NCBI GenBank assembly: GCA_964584125.1
Contig: CAZOYP010000030.1
Span: 1-27,426, forward strand
Source of the DNA: Nitromaritima sp964584125
GTDB lineage: Bacteria > Nitrospinota > Nitrospinia > Nitrospinales > VA-1
DNA: 27,426 nucleotides
Direction: 5' to 3'
The first letter of the stretch is position 1; every line of letters starts with the position of its first letter. Positions 1-9,070 of this stretch are shown piece after piece. A model generated the notes under the pieces. The model saw only the letters and a program-made list of their open reading frames with translations. It was not told where the DNA came from and made no database searches. The position numbers were made by a program, and so were the translations under genes.

Positions 1-275
1 GCAGGAGCAAGATGAAAAAGAAACTTATAAGCAGAGCTATGTATAATTGATACTTTAAACAAAAGCTTGATCGAATCTGAGATAGGCTGGCCTAAACCGA
101 ATGGACCTACACGATTAGGACCAAGACGAACTTGAAAACGCCCCATCAGACGTCTTTCAAGCCAAACCAGAGCTGGGACAATACCTAGTAAAGCGCCGGC
201 AATAACAAGCGCCTTAACGCTACCTATAATTAAATATACATAGGGCTCAAAAAACTTTATAACATCATCGATCAT
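1..275 (-). CDS. nuoH: NADH-quinone oxidoreductase subunit H, N-terminal fragment (runs off window)
   Basis: NuoH is the membrane subunit of respiratory complex I that links the quinone site to the proton-pumping arm. Only the first 91 codons are present, starting at ATG 275 on the minus strand and running off the left edge. One hydrophobic helix (about residues 13-37) is followed by the family hallmark ERRLMGRFQVRLGPNRVGPF and then the QPISDSIKLLFK stretch, both diagnostic of NuoH. It follows nuoG by 96 bp and is probably in the same operon. No strong ribosome binding site is visible before the ATG. Identification is secure; full length cannot be judged. Confidence 0.93.
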   Translation of the reverse strand, partial: MIDDVIKFFEPYVYLIIGSVKALVIAGALLGIVPALVWLERRLMGRFQVRLGPNRVGPFGLGQPISDSIKLLFKVSIIHSSAYKFLFHLAP

Positions 276-371
276 AATCAGTTCTTACAATACTTGTTAA
301 TGATTAATTGATAGAAAAACCGCCCTTTATATTTAAATCCAACATTAAAAGTATCTCAAGGTTATTTAATA

Positions 372-2861
372 TTAGGCTTTCTTCACTTCAACCCAACTCA
401 CCCCACCACTACGAGTTAACCTTAATAATCCCTGGTCATCTGAGATTTTTGGAACAACAACTGCGCCAGGGTTACATTTATTAGAAACCTCAACGGTGGC
501 ACCCACATCAACTCCATTTGCTTTAATAATAGCCTGATCTCCATTGGAAAGCTTCAATTTCGAAGCATCACTTTCATTTAGATACAAAGTGGATGGTAAG
601 AAGTGGTGCGCGAGTGGTGAAGATGCATCAAGAATCTTATCCTTCGTAAATAATTTCGTCGCAATACGTAGTTTCAAACCGTGTCCTGAAGATTCTATCT
701 TTTTAATTTCGGGTACCGATCCGTTCGTAGATTCGATCTTCTCGCGAGTTTTACCTTCTCTCTTGATTGACTTTTTAGTAATTTCGCTATAGCCGGGAAC
801 ATTTTTGGAAAGCTCTTCTGTTACGCTAAAGGAGGTAAGATACTCAATTGGCTTTTCACTCAAACTATTAATCATTTTTGAAATTATTTTCCAGTCTGGA
901 GGGTTATTAGTATTAAGCCCCCGCTTCCTATATTGAACACGTCCCCCTATGTTTGTTGTCGTCCCCTCGTCATAACCAGGCCCATTTGAAGGTAAAACAA
1001 TATTTGCCAAAGTGGACGTTTCGGTTTCCATCATGTCGTGGACCACAAGCAAAGAAAGATTCTTAAGAGCTGCTTCAACCCGTTTACAATCTGGAAAATC
1101 TATTACAGGATTATTTCTATAAATTATAAGTGCTTTAAGCTCTCCTGACTCAGCCTTTTCAATCATCTCCAGAGCTGATAGCCCCTTGGTTTCAAGGAAA
1201 GCACCATCACCCCAAACCTGCTGAACCTTATCCGGATCAGAACACGAAATTCCTCCTGGGTAATAGTCTGGAAGTATCCCCATATCCATTGCTCCTAATG
1301 AATTAGTAAAAGGTGCAGCGGGTATTGCCCCACACTCCATAGTTGGAATTTTATTTATGACTTCAAGCAAATGTTTGAGCATAAAAATCGAACTCTCTGT
1401 AAACGAGGCAGGGTTATAAATAACGCAAACCTTCATTGCCGTACGAATAAGTTCCGACATTTTTTTCATCTGATCTCCAGCAATGCCGGTTAAAGATTCG
1501 TCACTAACGTTCCCTTCAACCATTGGGATATCCAGTTCGGTAGCAAGGCTATTAGCTAAACTCGACAAGGCAATTTCATCAGAACCAACATCATATTTTA
1601 ATGATAAGTCGGCAATCTTATCTAGTTCTGTTCTTTGGTCATTCAAAACTGCAAGCTTAACCCCCTTACGTGTAACAGCTTTTTTTATACGAAGATCAAG
1701 AATTGGTAGCTCTTCAGCGGGATCACTTCCAATAAGCAAAACCAGATTTGCGGTTTCAATATTCAAAAAGTCATAATGATCGACTGGTAATCCTGGAGTG
1801 TCTAAATAGGTTTTGTGATCGAGATTATTAGTTCCAAGGGTAAAACGAAATAATTTATGGTACAGATATAATTCTTCATTAGTACCAAAAGGGGATCCGA
1901 TGAAACCAATACTCTCGGGACCATGTTCATCAGCTATTTTTTTTAAAGACTCCGCTACATGCTTTGCTGTTTCAAGAGTATTAGCTACTTTATGCTCACC
2001 ATTCACCAAGGTGGTTGCTTCAACTATTCGTTGATCACTTTCAATAAAACTATATCCAAAGCGCGCCTTGTCACAAACCCATCCGTCATCAACTAGGTCA
2101 TTTGGACGCGTTTCAATACGCATAAACTTATTCGTCCGTGAACCTAGAGTCATATTACAATTGCAACCACAGTGAGAGCATAATGTTGCAGAATTATCCA
2201 AATCCCAGGTACGCGCTTTAAAACGAAATTGCGTGTTTGTCAGTGCGCCTACCGGACAAATATCAATTACATTTCCCGAATACTTCGTATCATAAGGCTC
2301 ATTATTAAATGTACCTACTTCGTTATTGAATCCACGATTAAGCATAACTAATGCGCTCTCCTGTTCAATGATATCGCTATATCGTGTACATCGTTGGCAG
2401 GCAATGCAACGCTCCCGATCAATAGTAATAACTGGACTCAGCGGTGTCGCCTTATCACGATTGGCGCGTTCAAACTCCATACGCGTATCACCAGGGCCAT
2501 ATTTAAAAGTATTATTTTGCAAAGGACATTCTCCACCCTTATCACAAACAGGACAATCTAAAGGATGATTGAGCAAAGTGAACTCTAAAACACCCTGTTG
2601 TGCTTTTATTACCTTTGGGCTTTCTGTTTTCACCACCATATCGGGCATAACTGCTTGAGTACATGCCGTGGTCAATTTCGGCATTTTCTCAACTTCAACA
2701 AGACACATCCGGCAACAACCAAATGGCCCCAGTTTTTCGTGATAGCAAAACACTGGGATCTCTACCCCAATCTGTTTTGCAGCCTCAACCACCAGTGTGC
2801 CTTTAGGAACACTCACCGGCTGATCGTTAATAGTTATATTAACCTTGTTGTCTTCAGACAT
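372..2861 (-). CDS. nuoG: NADH-quinone oxidoreductase subunit G
   Basis: NuoG is the large iron-sulfur subunit of the complex I NADH module and carries electrons from NuoF towards the quinone. All expected cluster ligands are visible: a [2Fe-2S] set at C39, C50, C53, C67; a His-Cys [4Fe-4S] set at H99, C103, C106, C112; a ferredoxin-type set at C152, C155, C158, C202; and a further C228-x2-C231-x3-C235-x27-C263 set that matches the optional N7 cluster of some bacteria. A molybdopterin-oxidoreductase-like domain fills the rest of the 829 aa. The ATG has a GAGGT-type ribosome binding site and starts 8 bp after the nuoF stop. The C-terminal portion (about 740-829) resembles the molydopterin-dinucleotide-binding fold. 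Confidence 0.97.
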   Translation of the reverse strand: MSEDNKVNITINDQPVSVPKGTLVVEAAKQIGVEIPVFCYHEKLGPFGCCRMCLVEVEKMPKLTTACTQAVMPDMVVKTESPKVIKAQQGVLEFTLLNHPLDCPVCDKGGECPLQNNTFKYGPGDTRMEFERANRDKATPLSPVITIDRERCIACQRCTRYSDIIEQESALVMLNRGFNNEVGTFNNEPYDTKYSGNVIDICPVGALTNTQFRFKARTWDLDNSATLCSHCGCNCNMTLGSRTNKFMRIETRPNDLVDDGWVCDKARFGYSFIESDQRIVEATTLVNGEHKVANTLETAKHVAESLKKIADEHGPESIGFIGSPFGTNEELYLYHKLFRFTLGTNNLDHKTYLDTPGLPVDHYDFLNIETANLVLLIGSDPAEELPILDLRIKKAVTRKGVKLAVLNDQRTELDKIADLSLKYDVGSDEIALSSLANSLATELDIPMVEGNVSDESLTGIAGDQMKKMSELIRTAMKVCVIYNPASFTESSIFMLKHLLEVINKIPTMECGAIPAAPFTNSLGAMDMGILPDYYPGGISCSDPDKVQQVWGDGAFLETKGLSALEMIEKAESGELKALIIYRNNPVIDFPDCKRVEAALKNLSLLVVHDMMETETSTLANIVLPSNGPGYDEGTTTNIGGRVQYRKRGLNTNNPPDWKIISKMINSLSEKPIEYLTSFSVTEELSKNVPGYSEITKKSIKREGKTREKIESTNGSVPEIKKIESSGHGLKLRIATKLFTKDKILDASSPLAHHFLPSTLYLNESDASKLKLSNGDQAIIKANGVDVGATVEVSNKCNPGAVVVPKISDDQGLLRLTRSGGVSWVEVKKA

Positions 2862-2869
2862 AATCTACC

Positions 2870-4132
2870 TCACGCGGTAACTGCATCACCTTCTATTTTC
2901 TTAATAAGCTCTTCATAGTCTGAACGAAAATTCATAATACTGCTTGCAACAGGTGCAACCGCAGCATCTCCAAGGGCACAAAAACATTTAAAGCTCATGT
3001 TATCGCAAATATCTTCGAGCTTTTCGACCTGTTTATTTGATCCCTTTCCATCTTGAATATCACTAAGAATTTGATACATCCAGCGGGTTCCTTCACGACA
3101 TGGAGTACACTTTCCACAAGATTCATGCATGTAAAAATAACTCATTCGAAGAGCCGCCTCAACGATATTGACAGTATGATCCATTACAATAAGCGCCCCA
3201 GAACCAAGCATGGATCCAGCCTCGGCTATAGCCTCATAGTCGTAAGGAACATCAACTTTATCTGCTGGTAGAATGTTTGCAGAAGAGCCACCCGGGATAA
3301 AAGCTTTCAATTTATTATCATCACGCATACCCCCAGCCAGGCTAAAAATAAGTTCGCTTGTTGGAGTTCCCATAACAATTTCATAGTTTCCGGGTTTTTT
3401 GACGTGACCAGAAACACTGACCAACTTGGTACCCTTACTTTTTTCTGTCCCAAGAGCAGCATGCTTTTCAGCACCCTCATTAATTATCCAAGGAACAACA
3501 CATAAAGTTTCCACATTATTAATAACCGTGGGTTTCCCATACAAACCTTCTACTGCTGGAAATGGCGGTTTTAGCCGTGGCTCTCCGCGACGACCTTCGA
3601 GAGAGTTAAGCAAAGCTGACTCCTCCCCACAAATATAAGCTCCGGCGCCAAGGTGGGTATAAAGATCCAGGTTCAGCCCTGATCCCATAATATTTTTACC
3701 TAAGTAACCCTTCGCGTATGCCTCTTCAATAGCTTTGTCCATAAGGTCTGAGGCATGTTGAAATTCTCCCCGATAATAAATGTAACCTGTTTCTATCCGG
3801 CAGGCATAACAGGTTACTACGATCCCCTCAATAAGAAGATGTGGGGTTTTCTCAAGAAGTTCGCGGTCCTTACAAGTACCAGGTTCACTTTCATCTGCAT
3901 TACAAGCGAGATAACGAGGAAAAACATCCTTTGCTAAAAAGCTCCATTTTAAGCCAGCAGGGAATCCCGCACCGCCTCGGCCACGTAATCCAGAAGCTTT
4001 GACTATCTCAACTATCTCCTCAGGTTTTTTTTCAAAGGCCTTTTTTAGAGACTGGTATCCGCCTTGCTTTTCATAAACATCAATAGAAGTAAGGCCCTTT
4101 GTATCTATATTCTTAAGGAGAATTTGTGTCAT
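2870..4132 (-). CDS. nuoF: NADH-quinone oxidoreductase subunit F
   Basis: NuoF is the NADH-oxidising flavoprotein of complex I. The glycine-rich FMN/NADH segment GLRGRGGAGFPAG is at residues 48-60, the CNADESEPGTCKDR motif at 77-90, and GAGAYICGEESALLNS at 162-177. The N3 [4Fe-4S] ligands are C339, C342 and C345 (SCGKCTPCREGTRW) with C385 in CALGDAA. The length of 420 aa is normal for the family. The gene lies 11 bp downstream of nuoE and 8 bp upstream of nuoG, so the E-F-G NADH module is co-transcribed. Nothing is missing or odd. Confidence 0.97.
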   Translation of the reverse strand: MTQILLKNIDTKGLTSIDVYEKQGGYQSLKKAFEKKPEEIVEIVKASGLRGRGGAGFPAGLKWSFLAKDVFPRYLACNADESEPGTCKDRELLEKTPHLLIEGIVVTCYACRIETGYIYYRGEFQHASDLMDKAIEEAYAKGYLGKNIMGSGLNLDLYTHLGAGAYICGEESALLNSLEGRRGEPRLKPPFPAVEGLYGKPTVINNVETLCVVPWIINEGAEKHAALGTEKSKGTKLVSVSGHVKKPGNYEIVMGTPTSELIFSLAGGMRDDNKLKAFIPGGSSANILPADKVDVPYDYEAIAEAGSMLGSGALIVMDHTVNIVEAALRMSYFYMHESCGKCTPCREGTRWMYQILSDIQDGKGSNKQVEKLEDICDNMSFKCFCALGDAAVAPVASSIMNFRSDYEELIKKIEGDAVTA

Positions 4133-4143
4133 AGCTTTTCCAT

Positions 4144-4614
4144 TTACGGTAAAGAATCAAGAATTTGATCAATCTTTTTCTTTGTTAAATTTTCATAAAA
4201 AATATCATTGACACGCATCATCGGGGCACCACAACAAGCCGCTAAACATTCTTCTTTGTGAAGTGTAAATTTATTATCTTTCGTAGTCCCTCCTCCAGTC
4301 ACACCAAGTTTTTTACCTGTATAAGCAAACAAATTATCAGCGCCATTTAACTGACAACTGATATTATGGCAGAAAAGAATGATGTATTTTCCCGTAGGCT
4401 TAGTATGATACATCGTATAAAAAGACATTACGGACTGAACATAACCTGGGGACAAATCAAGCTTTTCACCTATTGCCTGCATTGCTTCTGGACTGATATA
4501 ACCTTCCCGTCGCTGAACCAAGGTTAAAAGTGGTAACAAGGCTGACCGTTTTACAGGATATTTTTTAACAATTTTTTCGATTTTATTTTCATCTTCAGAA
4601 GTAAACACGAACAT
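4144..4614 (-). CDS. nuoE: NADH-quinone oxidoreductase subunit E
   Basis: NuoE is the 24-kDa-type subunit that holds the N1a [2Fe-2S] cluster beside NuoF. It has an N-terminal helical bundle with QRREGYISPEAM (34-45) and a thioredoxin-like domain whose ligands are C82 and C87 (CHNISC) and C123 and C127 (CLAAC). The 156-aa length fits the family. The ATG shares one base with the nuoD stop codon (TAATG), so translation is probably coupled to nuoD. The adjacent C128 gives a CC pair at the cluster, which is common in this family. Confidence 0.96.
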   Translation of the reverse strand: MFVFTSEDENKIEKIVKKYPVKRSALLPLLTLVQRREGYISPEAMQAIGEKLDLSPGYVQSVMSFYTMYHTKPTGKYIILFCHNISCQLNGADNLFAYTGKKLGVTGGGTTKDNKFTLHKEECLAACCGAPMMRVNDIFYENLTKKKIDQILDSLP

Positions 4615-5813
4615 TAGCGATCAACCTCTCCCATTACAATGTCTATGCTCCCAATAATACCCACTACGTCTGCAATAAAACATCCTTCCATCATTTTGCA
4701 CATTCCTGGAATTGCCATGAATGATGGGGCCCGCAGTTTTACCCGACTAGGGACATTACTACCATCACTAATAATATAAAATCCAACTTCTCCACGCGGG
4801 CCCTCTACTGGAACATAAGTCTCACCCTTTGGTACCGAAACACCCTCTGAAACTAGTTTAAAGTGATGAATAAGGGCTTCCATGCTAGACTTCAGGGATT
4901 TACGATTCGGTAAAGATATTTTATTATCGTCTACTTTATATGGACCTACGGGTAATTTTTTTAGAGCTTGTTTGACAATCTCGCGACTTTGCCTTAACTC
5001 AGCAACTCGCACCAAATATCGATCATAAATATCCCCATTTTTTCCTGTCGGAACTTCAAAATTAAAATCTTCATACCCAGAGTATGGCCTTTGCTTACGT
5101 AAATCCCAATTCACACCTGATGCTCGAAGAACTGGACCACTCATACTCCAGTTAATTGCCTCTTTACGACTCATCACTCCCACGTTCTGCGTACGATCCA
5201 ACCAGATTGGATTATTGGTGAGCAGACGTTCATACTCATCAATTTTTGCCGGAAAGTATTCAATAAACTTGCGTAAACTCTGCACCCACCCTGGTGTCGA
5301 ATCTTGAGCAACACCACCTATACGAATATAGCTTGTCATCATCCTTACACCCGAGATTTCCTCATTAAGATCAAGAATCATCTCACGCTCACGCCAACAA
5401 TAAAGAAACACTGTCATCGCTCCTATGTCTAGAGCGTGGGTCGCAAGCCATACAAGATGACTAGCCATACGTGCAAGCTCACACATAATTACGCGCAAAT
5501 AATTTGCACGCTCCGGTACATCTGTTTGCAAAAGTTTTTCCACTGTTAGGCAAAAAGCCAGATTATTTCCCGGAGGGCTCAGGTAATCTAGTCGATCTGT
5601 CATGGGAATAACATGGACGTAACGCTTAGCCTCAGAAGTTTTTTCAATTCCCGTATGTAAAAACCCGATATGAGGCTCTGCCGAGCCCACCAACTCCCCA
5701 TCCATTTCGAGAACTACACGAAAAACACCGTGCGTACTTGGATGCTGAGGACCCATATTAAGGGTCATCGAATCTTTTTCTCGCTCCAGGAGGCCTTGGT
5801 CAGTAACAGTCAT
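4614..5813 (-). CDS. nuoD: NADH-quinone oxidoreductase subunit D
   Basis: NuoD is the 49-kDa-type subunit that forms the quinone-binding cavity with NuoB; it is related to the large subunit of NiFe hydrogenases but has lost the metal ligands. Visible hallmarks are GPQHPSTHGVFR at 21-32 with H24 and H28, the HTGIEKTSEAKRY stretch at 53-65, and Y77 in TDRLDYLSPPGNN, the expected quinone tyrosine. The C-terminus ends in GEVDR as is usual. At 399 aa it is a stand-alone NuoD rather than an NuoCD fusion. It begins 2 bp after the nuoC stop. Confidence 0.97.
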   Translation of the reverse strand: MTVTDQGLLEREKDSMTLNMGPQHPSTHGVFRVVLEMDGELVGSAEPHIGFLHTGIEKTSEAKRYVHVIPMTDRLDYLSPPGNNLAFCLTVEKLLQTDVPERANYLRVIMCELARMASHLVWLATHALDIGAMTVFLYCWREREMILDLNEEISGVRMMTSYIRIGGVAQDSTPGWVQSLRKFIEYFPAKIDEYERLLTNNPIWLDRTQNVGVMSRKEAINWSMSGPVLRASGVNWDLRKQRPYSGYEDFNFEVPTGKNGDIYDRYLVRVAELRQSREIVKQALKKLPVGPYKVDDNKISLPNRKSLKSSMEALIHHFKLVSEGVSVPKGETYVPVEGPRGEVGFYIISDGSNVPSRVKLRAPSFMAIPGMCKMMEGCFIADVVGIIGSIDIVMGEVDR

Positions 5814-5815
5814 TG

Positions 5816-6346
5816 TTATCTAGTTGGCGGCTTAGACTTCACCAAATCTTGTTTAAATTCTCTATTATGAGAAAAAGTAACATCTTCCAATGTAAGCGGA
5901 TAATCTTTCCGCAAAGGATTTCCTTCCCATTCCTCTGGCATGATCAATCTAATAAGGTTAGGGTGACCCTCAACATTAAACCCAAACATGTCAAATAGCT
6001 CACGCTCTGGATAAAGTGCTCCCTTCCACAAATCAGATACCGTCGGAACGGTTGGACCTTCTTCGTCTAACCCGACTCTAATACGTATAGAATGATTCTT
6101 GTCAATAGAATGTAGTTCGTAGACTACCTCGAAGCGTGGCTCCCGATCTTCATTGAGATAATCTGCTCCGGTGATATGAGAGAGATAATCAAAGTCCAAA
6201 TCAGGATCTTCCTTTAGGTATTCTAAAACCCCACGAACTGCTTCTTTACTCACAAAAAGAACCGAATCACAAAGGTTTACCTCGGATGATTCAATTGCCT
6301 CCCCTTGATCCATTTTGACCTTTTTGATAATCTCCTCGCTGGTCAT
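5816..6346 (-). CDS. nuoC: NADH-quinone oxidoreductase subunit C
   Basis: NuoC is the 30-kDa-type subunit of the peripheral arm of complex I. The family signature is clear near the C-terminus: YPERELFDMFGFNVEGHPNL followed by the RLIMPEEWEGNPLRKDYPL segment. The protein is 176 aa, at the short end for the family. The ATG overlaps the nuoB stop by four bases (ATGA), and the gene ends 2 bp before nuoD. Confidence 0.96.
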   Translation of the reverse strand: MTSEEIIKKVKMDQGEAIESSEVNLCDSVLFVSKEAVRGVLEYLKEDPDLDFDYLSHITGADYLNEDREPRFEVVYELHSIDKNHSIRIRVGLDEEGPTVPTVSDLWKGALYPERELFDMFGFNVEGHPNLIRLIMPEEWEGNPLRKDYPLTLEDVTFSHNREFKQDLVKSKPPTR

Positions 6347-6927
6347 GCTACTCTCTTGGCGGCCTGTTTTGTCCCAGCCTCATTCATTATCTTTTCTTGA
6401 AGTTTTATAATGCCATAAAGCAAAGCTTCGGGACCTGGCGGACAACCGGGAACATAAACATCAACGGGCACTACTCGGTCTACACCCTGAACTATGGCGT
6501 AGTTATTAAAAATTCCACCACAAGACGCGCAGGCCCCCATAGAAATAACCCATTTGGGCTCCGGCATTTGGTCAAAAATGGTCTTCAATACGGGGGCCAT
6601 CTTCTGGGAAACGCGGCCCGAAACAATCATTAAATCAGCCTGCCTTGGAGATGCCCTAAACACTTCGGCTCCGAAACGAGCCGCATCCCATCTAGAGTTA
6701 GCCATCGCCATCATCTCTATCGCACAACAGGCAAGACCAAATGTCGCTGGCCATAAAGCGTTTTTCTGGGCCCATCCAATAACCTTACCTACTTTTGTTG
6801 TTAAAATACTGTCATAAACTGCACCTGAAAAATCGTAATCTGCTTGATCCAAAACATCTTTTACATTCTCTTTAACATTACTGACCTCGGTTTCAACCAA
6901 GTCATATGCCTGATCAACTAATCCCAT
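6343..6927 (-). CDS. nuoB: NADH-quinone oxidoreductase subunit B
   Basis: NuoB carries cluster N2, the final electron donor to quinone. With the start at ATG 6927 the ligands are C67, C68, C133 and C162; the spacings (65 and 29 residues after C68) match those known for this subunit. I chose 6927 over an upstream start at 6948 because AGGAGG (6934-6939) sits six bases before it, and the upstream option would overlap nuoA by 31 bp rather than 10. The protein is 194 aa and has an N-terminal extension of about 20 polar residues before the conserved core. It overlaps nuoC by four bases at the other end. Confidence 0.96.
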   Translation of the reverse strand: MGLVDQAYDLVETEVSNVKENVKDVLDQADYDFSGAVYDSILTTKVGKVIGWAQKNALWPATFGLACCAIEMMAMANSRWDAARFGAEVFRASPRQADLMIVSGRVSQKMAPVLKTIFDQMPEPKWVISMGACASCGGIFNNYAIVQGVDRVVPVDVYVPGCPPGPEALLYGIIKLQEKIMNEAGTKQAAKRVA

Positions 6928-7292
6928 TCTAAACCTCCTCGTCCCCAAATATAGACGTAAGCAATACCAAGAATAAAAATAAAAACTAGCATTTCAATCA
7001 ACCCAAATAACTTAAGCTGCCCCAGTGATACTGCCCATGGGTACAAAAACACCACCTCAATATCAAAAATTATAAATAACATGGCTACTGTAGCAAAACG
7101 GACTGGATAACGTCCCTTGGCTTCCTCCTTAGGGACCACTCCACATTCGTAGGGAATCAGCTTCTGCGGAGAGGGGTTCCTTGGACCTAGGATGGTAGAT
7201 AAAGCTAGCAAAGCCCCCACAAGCACCAAAGCGAAAGCTGCAACCAGTGAAATGAAAAAATATTCCTGCATAACAGATTCATCGAACTCCAA
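6918..7292 (-). CDS. nuoA: NADH-quinone oxidoreductase subunit A
   Basis: NuoA is a small three-helix membrane subunit of complex I and the first gene of the operon. Helices are at about residues 12-34, 66-86 and 94-116; the loop holds the conserved GPRNPSPQKLIPYECG segment and is followed by RFATVAMLFIIFDIEVVFLY, both diagnostic. The start given is TTG 7292, which has AAGGAG (7303-7308) ten bases upstream. ATG 7271, seven codons in, would give the more usual MQEYFF N-terminus but has no well-spaced ribosome binding site. The TTG lies inside an inverted repeat described separately. Confidence 0.93.
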   Translation of the reverse strand: MEFDESVMQEYFFISLVAAFALVLVGALLALSTILGPRNPSPQKLIPYECGVVPKEEAKGRYPVRFATVAMLFIIFDIEVVFLYPWAVSLGQLKLFGLIEMLVFIFILGIAYVYIWGRGGLEWD

Positions 7293-7312
7293 GGTAAACC
7301 AACTCCTTGGAG
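7287..7312 (-). promoter_or_regulatory. Hairpin over the nuoA ribosome binding site and TTG start
   Basis: On the minus strand CTCCAAGG is followed by a ten-base loop and CCTTGGAG, a perfect 8-bp stem. The 5' arm holds most of the AAGGAG ribosome binding site and the 3' arm holds the TTG start of nuoA. Folding would hide both. A role in translational control of the operon is inference. Confidence 0.45.
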
Positions 7313-7657
7313 AACCCTATCGGCCTAAAATAATTATAATTATTATCTAAAAAACCTCACTGAAACGCGGTAAAATTGTTGAAGCGGGGATTATATCAGC
7401 CTTCCCTACCCTGTCAATAACAACATAAGCCGAACAGAATACGAATAGTTAAGCTCTTGTAATAAAAGGGGATCTATAAATTTAAACATTGATAATCAAA
7501 GCTAAAATCAACCGTCACCCCAATTAACGGAAAAAGCAAGTCTCCTCTCTTAATTCTAGAAAATAAAGAATACTCAATGACTATTTATTAAGTGAGAATA
7601 TGGTTATCCACAGCTACCACAATTAAAAAAATATAGCGGTGGTAATAGAACAGGAAC
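7293..7657. other. Intergenic region upstream of the nuo operon
   Basis: These 365 bases hold no convincing gene. They contain the nuo promoter and leader, an AT-rich palindromic stretch near 7330-7347, and one exact DnaA-box sequence TTATCCACA (7604-7612). The part between about 7420 and 7657 is AT-rich and otherwise featureless to my reading; it also serves as the 3' flank of the next minus-strand gene. Confidence 0.6.
7390..7417 (-). promoter_or_regulatory. Sigma70-type promoter of the nuo operon
   Basis: Read on the minus strand, TTGACA (7412-7417) and TATAAT (7390-7395) are both exact consensus, separated by 16 bp, with a TG one base before the -10 box (extended -10). The inferred transcription start is near 7383, giving a leader of about 90 bases before nuoA. 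This is the strongest promoter match in the window. Confidence 0.8.
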
Positions 7658-8998
7658 TTACTCCCTATATTCTAAATGCAAGCGGAATATAAGACCCGCA
7701 AGTCTATCTTGGACTTCTTCAACGTTAGGCCTTGCAAAACTTATTAGCTCAAAGTAGATCTCGTTCTCTCCGCCTTTGAGATATCTGCCTATATCGATAA
7801 TAAAAGGTTCGGGGTAGGACGCCCCTCCATAAGCTTGATTCATACTGACGTCATTAATATTCAGACGACATTCATCACTGGATCGCAAAAACAAGTCTGC
7901 CCTTACAATATGTTCACTACGACTATCATGAGGCAAACCAACCTTTAAGCGAAATCGCTTCTTTGTACCTGTTTTCACCTCTTCTAATGTCGCAGACTCA
8001 GCGACCCATACCCATTGACTACCTTTGATACTCCGCCAGCTTTTACTCATTTTGCAAATGGATGCCTTCTCCCAGCTATCAGTAGCTTTTGCATAGTACT
8101 CTGTATTCCCTCCACTGGTGAACATAAATGCCTTGGTTTGAGTGCCAAACAAGTCGTCCTTAGAAAGATTAAAAAACTTGCTTTCCTGCCACATAAGATC
8201 GCCCATGTTTTTCCAATAATCATAGATCCCATCTTTTTTATTGACGACAACCATACTTGGTCGCGGTGTAGTGCGGCCAAGGTATGGGCCTATATCAGCA
8301 ACTATCTTTCCGTTTAAACTACCTTCATCCAAACAAATAAACGAATGAGATGGAATACAATCATAAGTGTGGACAGTCAACTTGCCACGACTAGGGAAGC
8401 CGGGCTCGTTATCAATTTCGTGTGAAATTTTTTGAAGCAACATTAAAGATGTGCGTATCTCATTTAGAAACGTTGCCCTACCTTTTCCCTGTTGGGTTAT
8501 TATTTCAACTACATGGGAACTTGGATCCATAAGCAATAAACGCACATCAACCCCACTTAAAACTTTTTTCTTAAGTAGCTCAGCGCTGGAAGTCGCTATG
8601 GAAAGAAGAGATGATCCTCCTACAAACAATTCTTTTTCGACCTGCCGAAATAAACTCTCAAAAGAAATAGAACGCCCTAATTCAGACCTATTCTTATAAA
8701 TGCCTTCGATACCTAGACGAACCGCATCGGGATTAACAATCTCCTCTAACGCACCTTTGTATTCTCGAAAAGTCATCTCGCGAAGAAATAACTCGTAACC
8801 TAAGGAAACAACACCAATGAGTGAAAGTAGGAGGGAAAATTCTTTAATGGGATGAAGCCACTCATTCTGTGGATCTAAAAATTTGCCAGCACCAATATAA
8901 AACACCGCACCAAAAAAAAATATAGCTAGCGCTAGAAATAAAATACGATCGCGCACCCAGACTTTAAGAGAAAGACTCTCTGTGACTAACTGAGACAT
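7658..8998 (-). CDS. Two-TM protein with degenerate PLD-like domain and C-terminal jelly-roll-like domain
   Basis: Function unknown. Two hydrophobic helices (about 19-37 and 53-71) anchor the N-terminus. Residues 115-270 resemble the phospholipase-D-like fold seen in DUF5919-type proteins: SGVDVRLLLMDPSS at 148-161, then HSFICLD near 218-224 and a final YDYWKNMGDLMW at 259-270. A proper HxKxxxxD motif is not visible, so catalysis is doubtful. Residues about 300-446 look like a beta jelly-roll of the galactose-binding type (VRADLFLRSSDECRLNINDV, then a FIIDIGRYLKGGENEIYFEL-like strand pair). The hydrophobic pair suggests both large domains sit on the same side of the membrane, probably cytoplasmic. 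It has its own promoter at 9071-9099 and is not obviously linked to nuo. The domain calls are from memory of family patterns. Confidence 0.72.
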   Translation of the reverse strand: MSQLVTESLSLKVWVRDRILFLALAIFFFGAVFYIGAGKFLDPQNEWLHPIKEFSLLLSLIGVVSLGYELFLREMTFREYKGALEEIVNPDAVRLGIEGIYKNRSELGRSISFESLFRQVEKELFVGGSSLLSIATSSAELLKKKVLSGVDVRLLLMDPSSHVVEIITQQGKGRATFLNEIRTSLMLLQKISHEIDNEPGFPSRGKLTVHTYDCIPSHSFICLDEGSLNGKIVADIGPYLGRTTPRPSMVVVNKKDGIYDYWKNMGDLMWQESKFFNLSKDDLFGTQTKAFMFTSGGNTEYYAKATDSWEKASICKMSKSWRSIKGSQWVWVAESATLEEVKTGTKKRFRLKVGLPHDSRSEHIVRADLFLRSSDECRLNINDVSMNQAYGGASYPEPFIIDIGRYLKGGENEIYFELISFARPNVEEVQDRLAGLIFRLHLEYRE

Positions 8999-9070
8999 TT
9001 ATTTAACTAACCGATTTAATAAATTAAAACAAACTTGGCAGGCAAAACAGGAAACCTCCATAACAGTCTG

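Noticed and set aside
6928..6948. Longer nuoB start at 6948.
   Set aside because: It lacks a ribosome binding site and would extend the overlap with nuoA, whereas ATG 6927 has AGGAGG six bases upstream.
7604..7612. Exact DnaA-box sequence TTATCCACA, with another at 22371-22379.
   Set aside because: They are isolated single copies about 15 kb apart, with no cluster of boxes, no dnaA/dnaN/gidA neighbours and no AT-rich unwinding element; not an origin.
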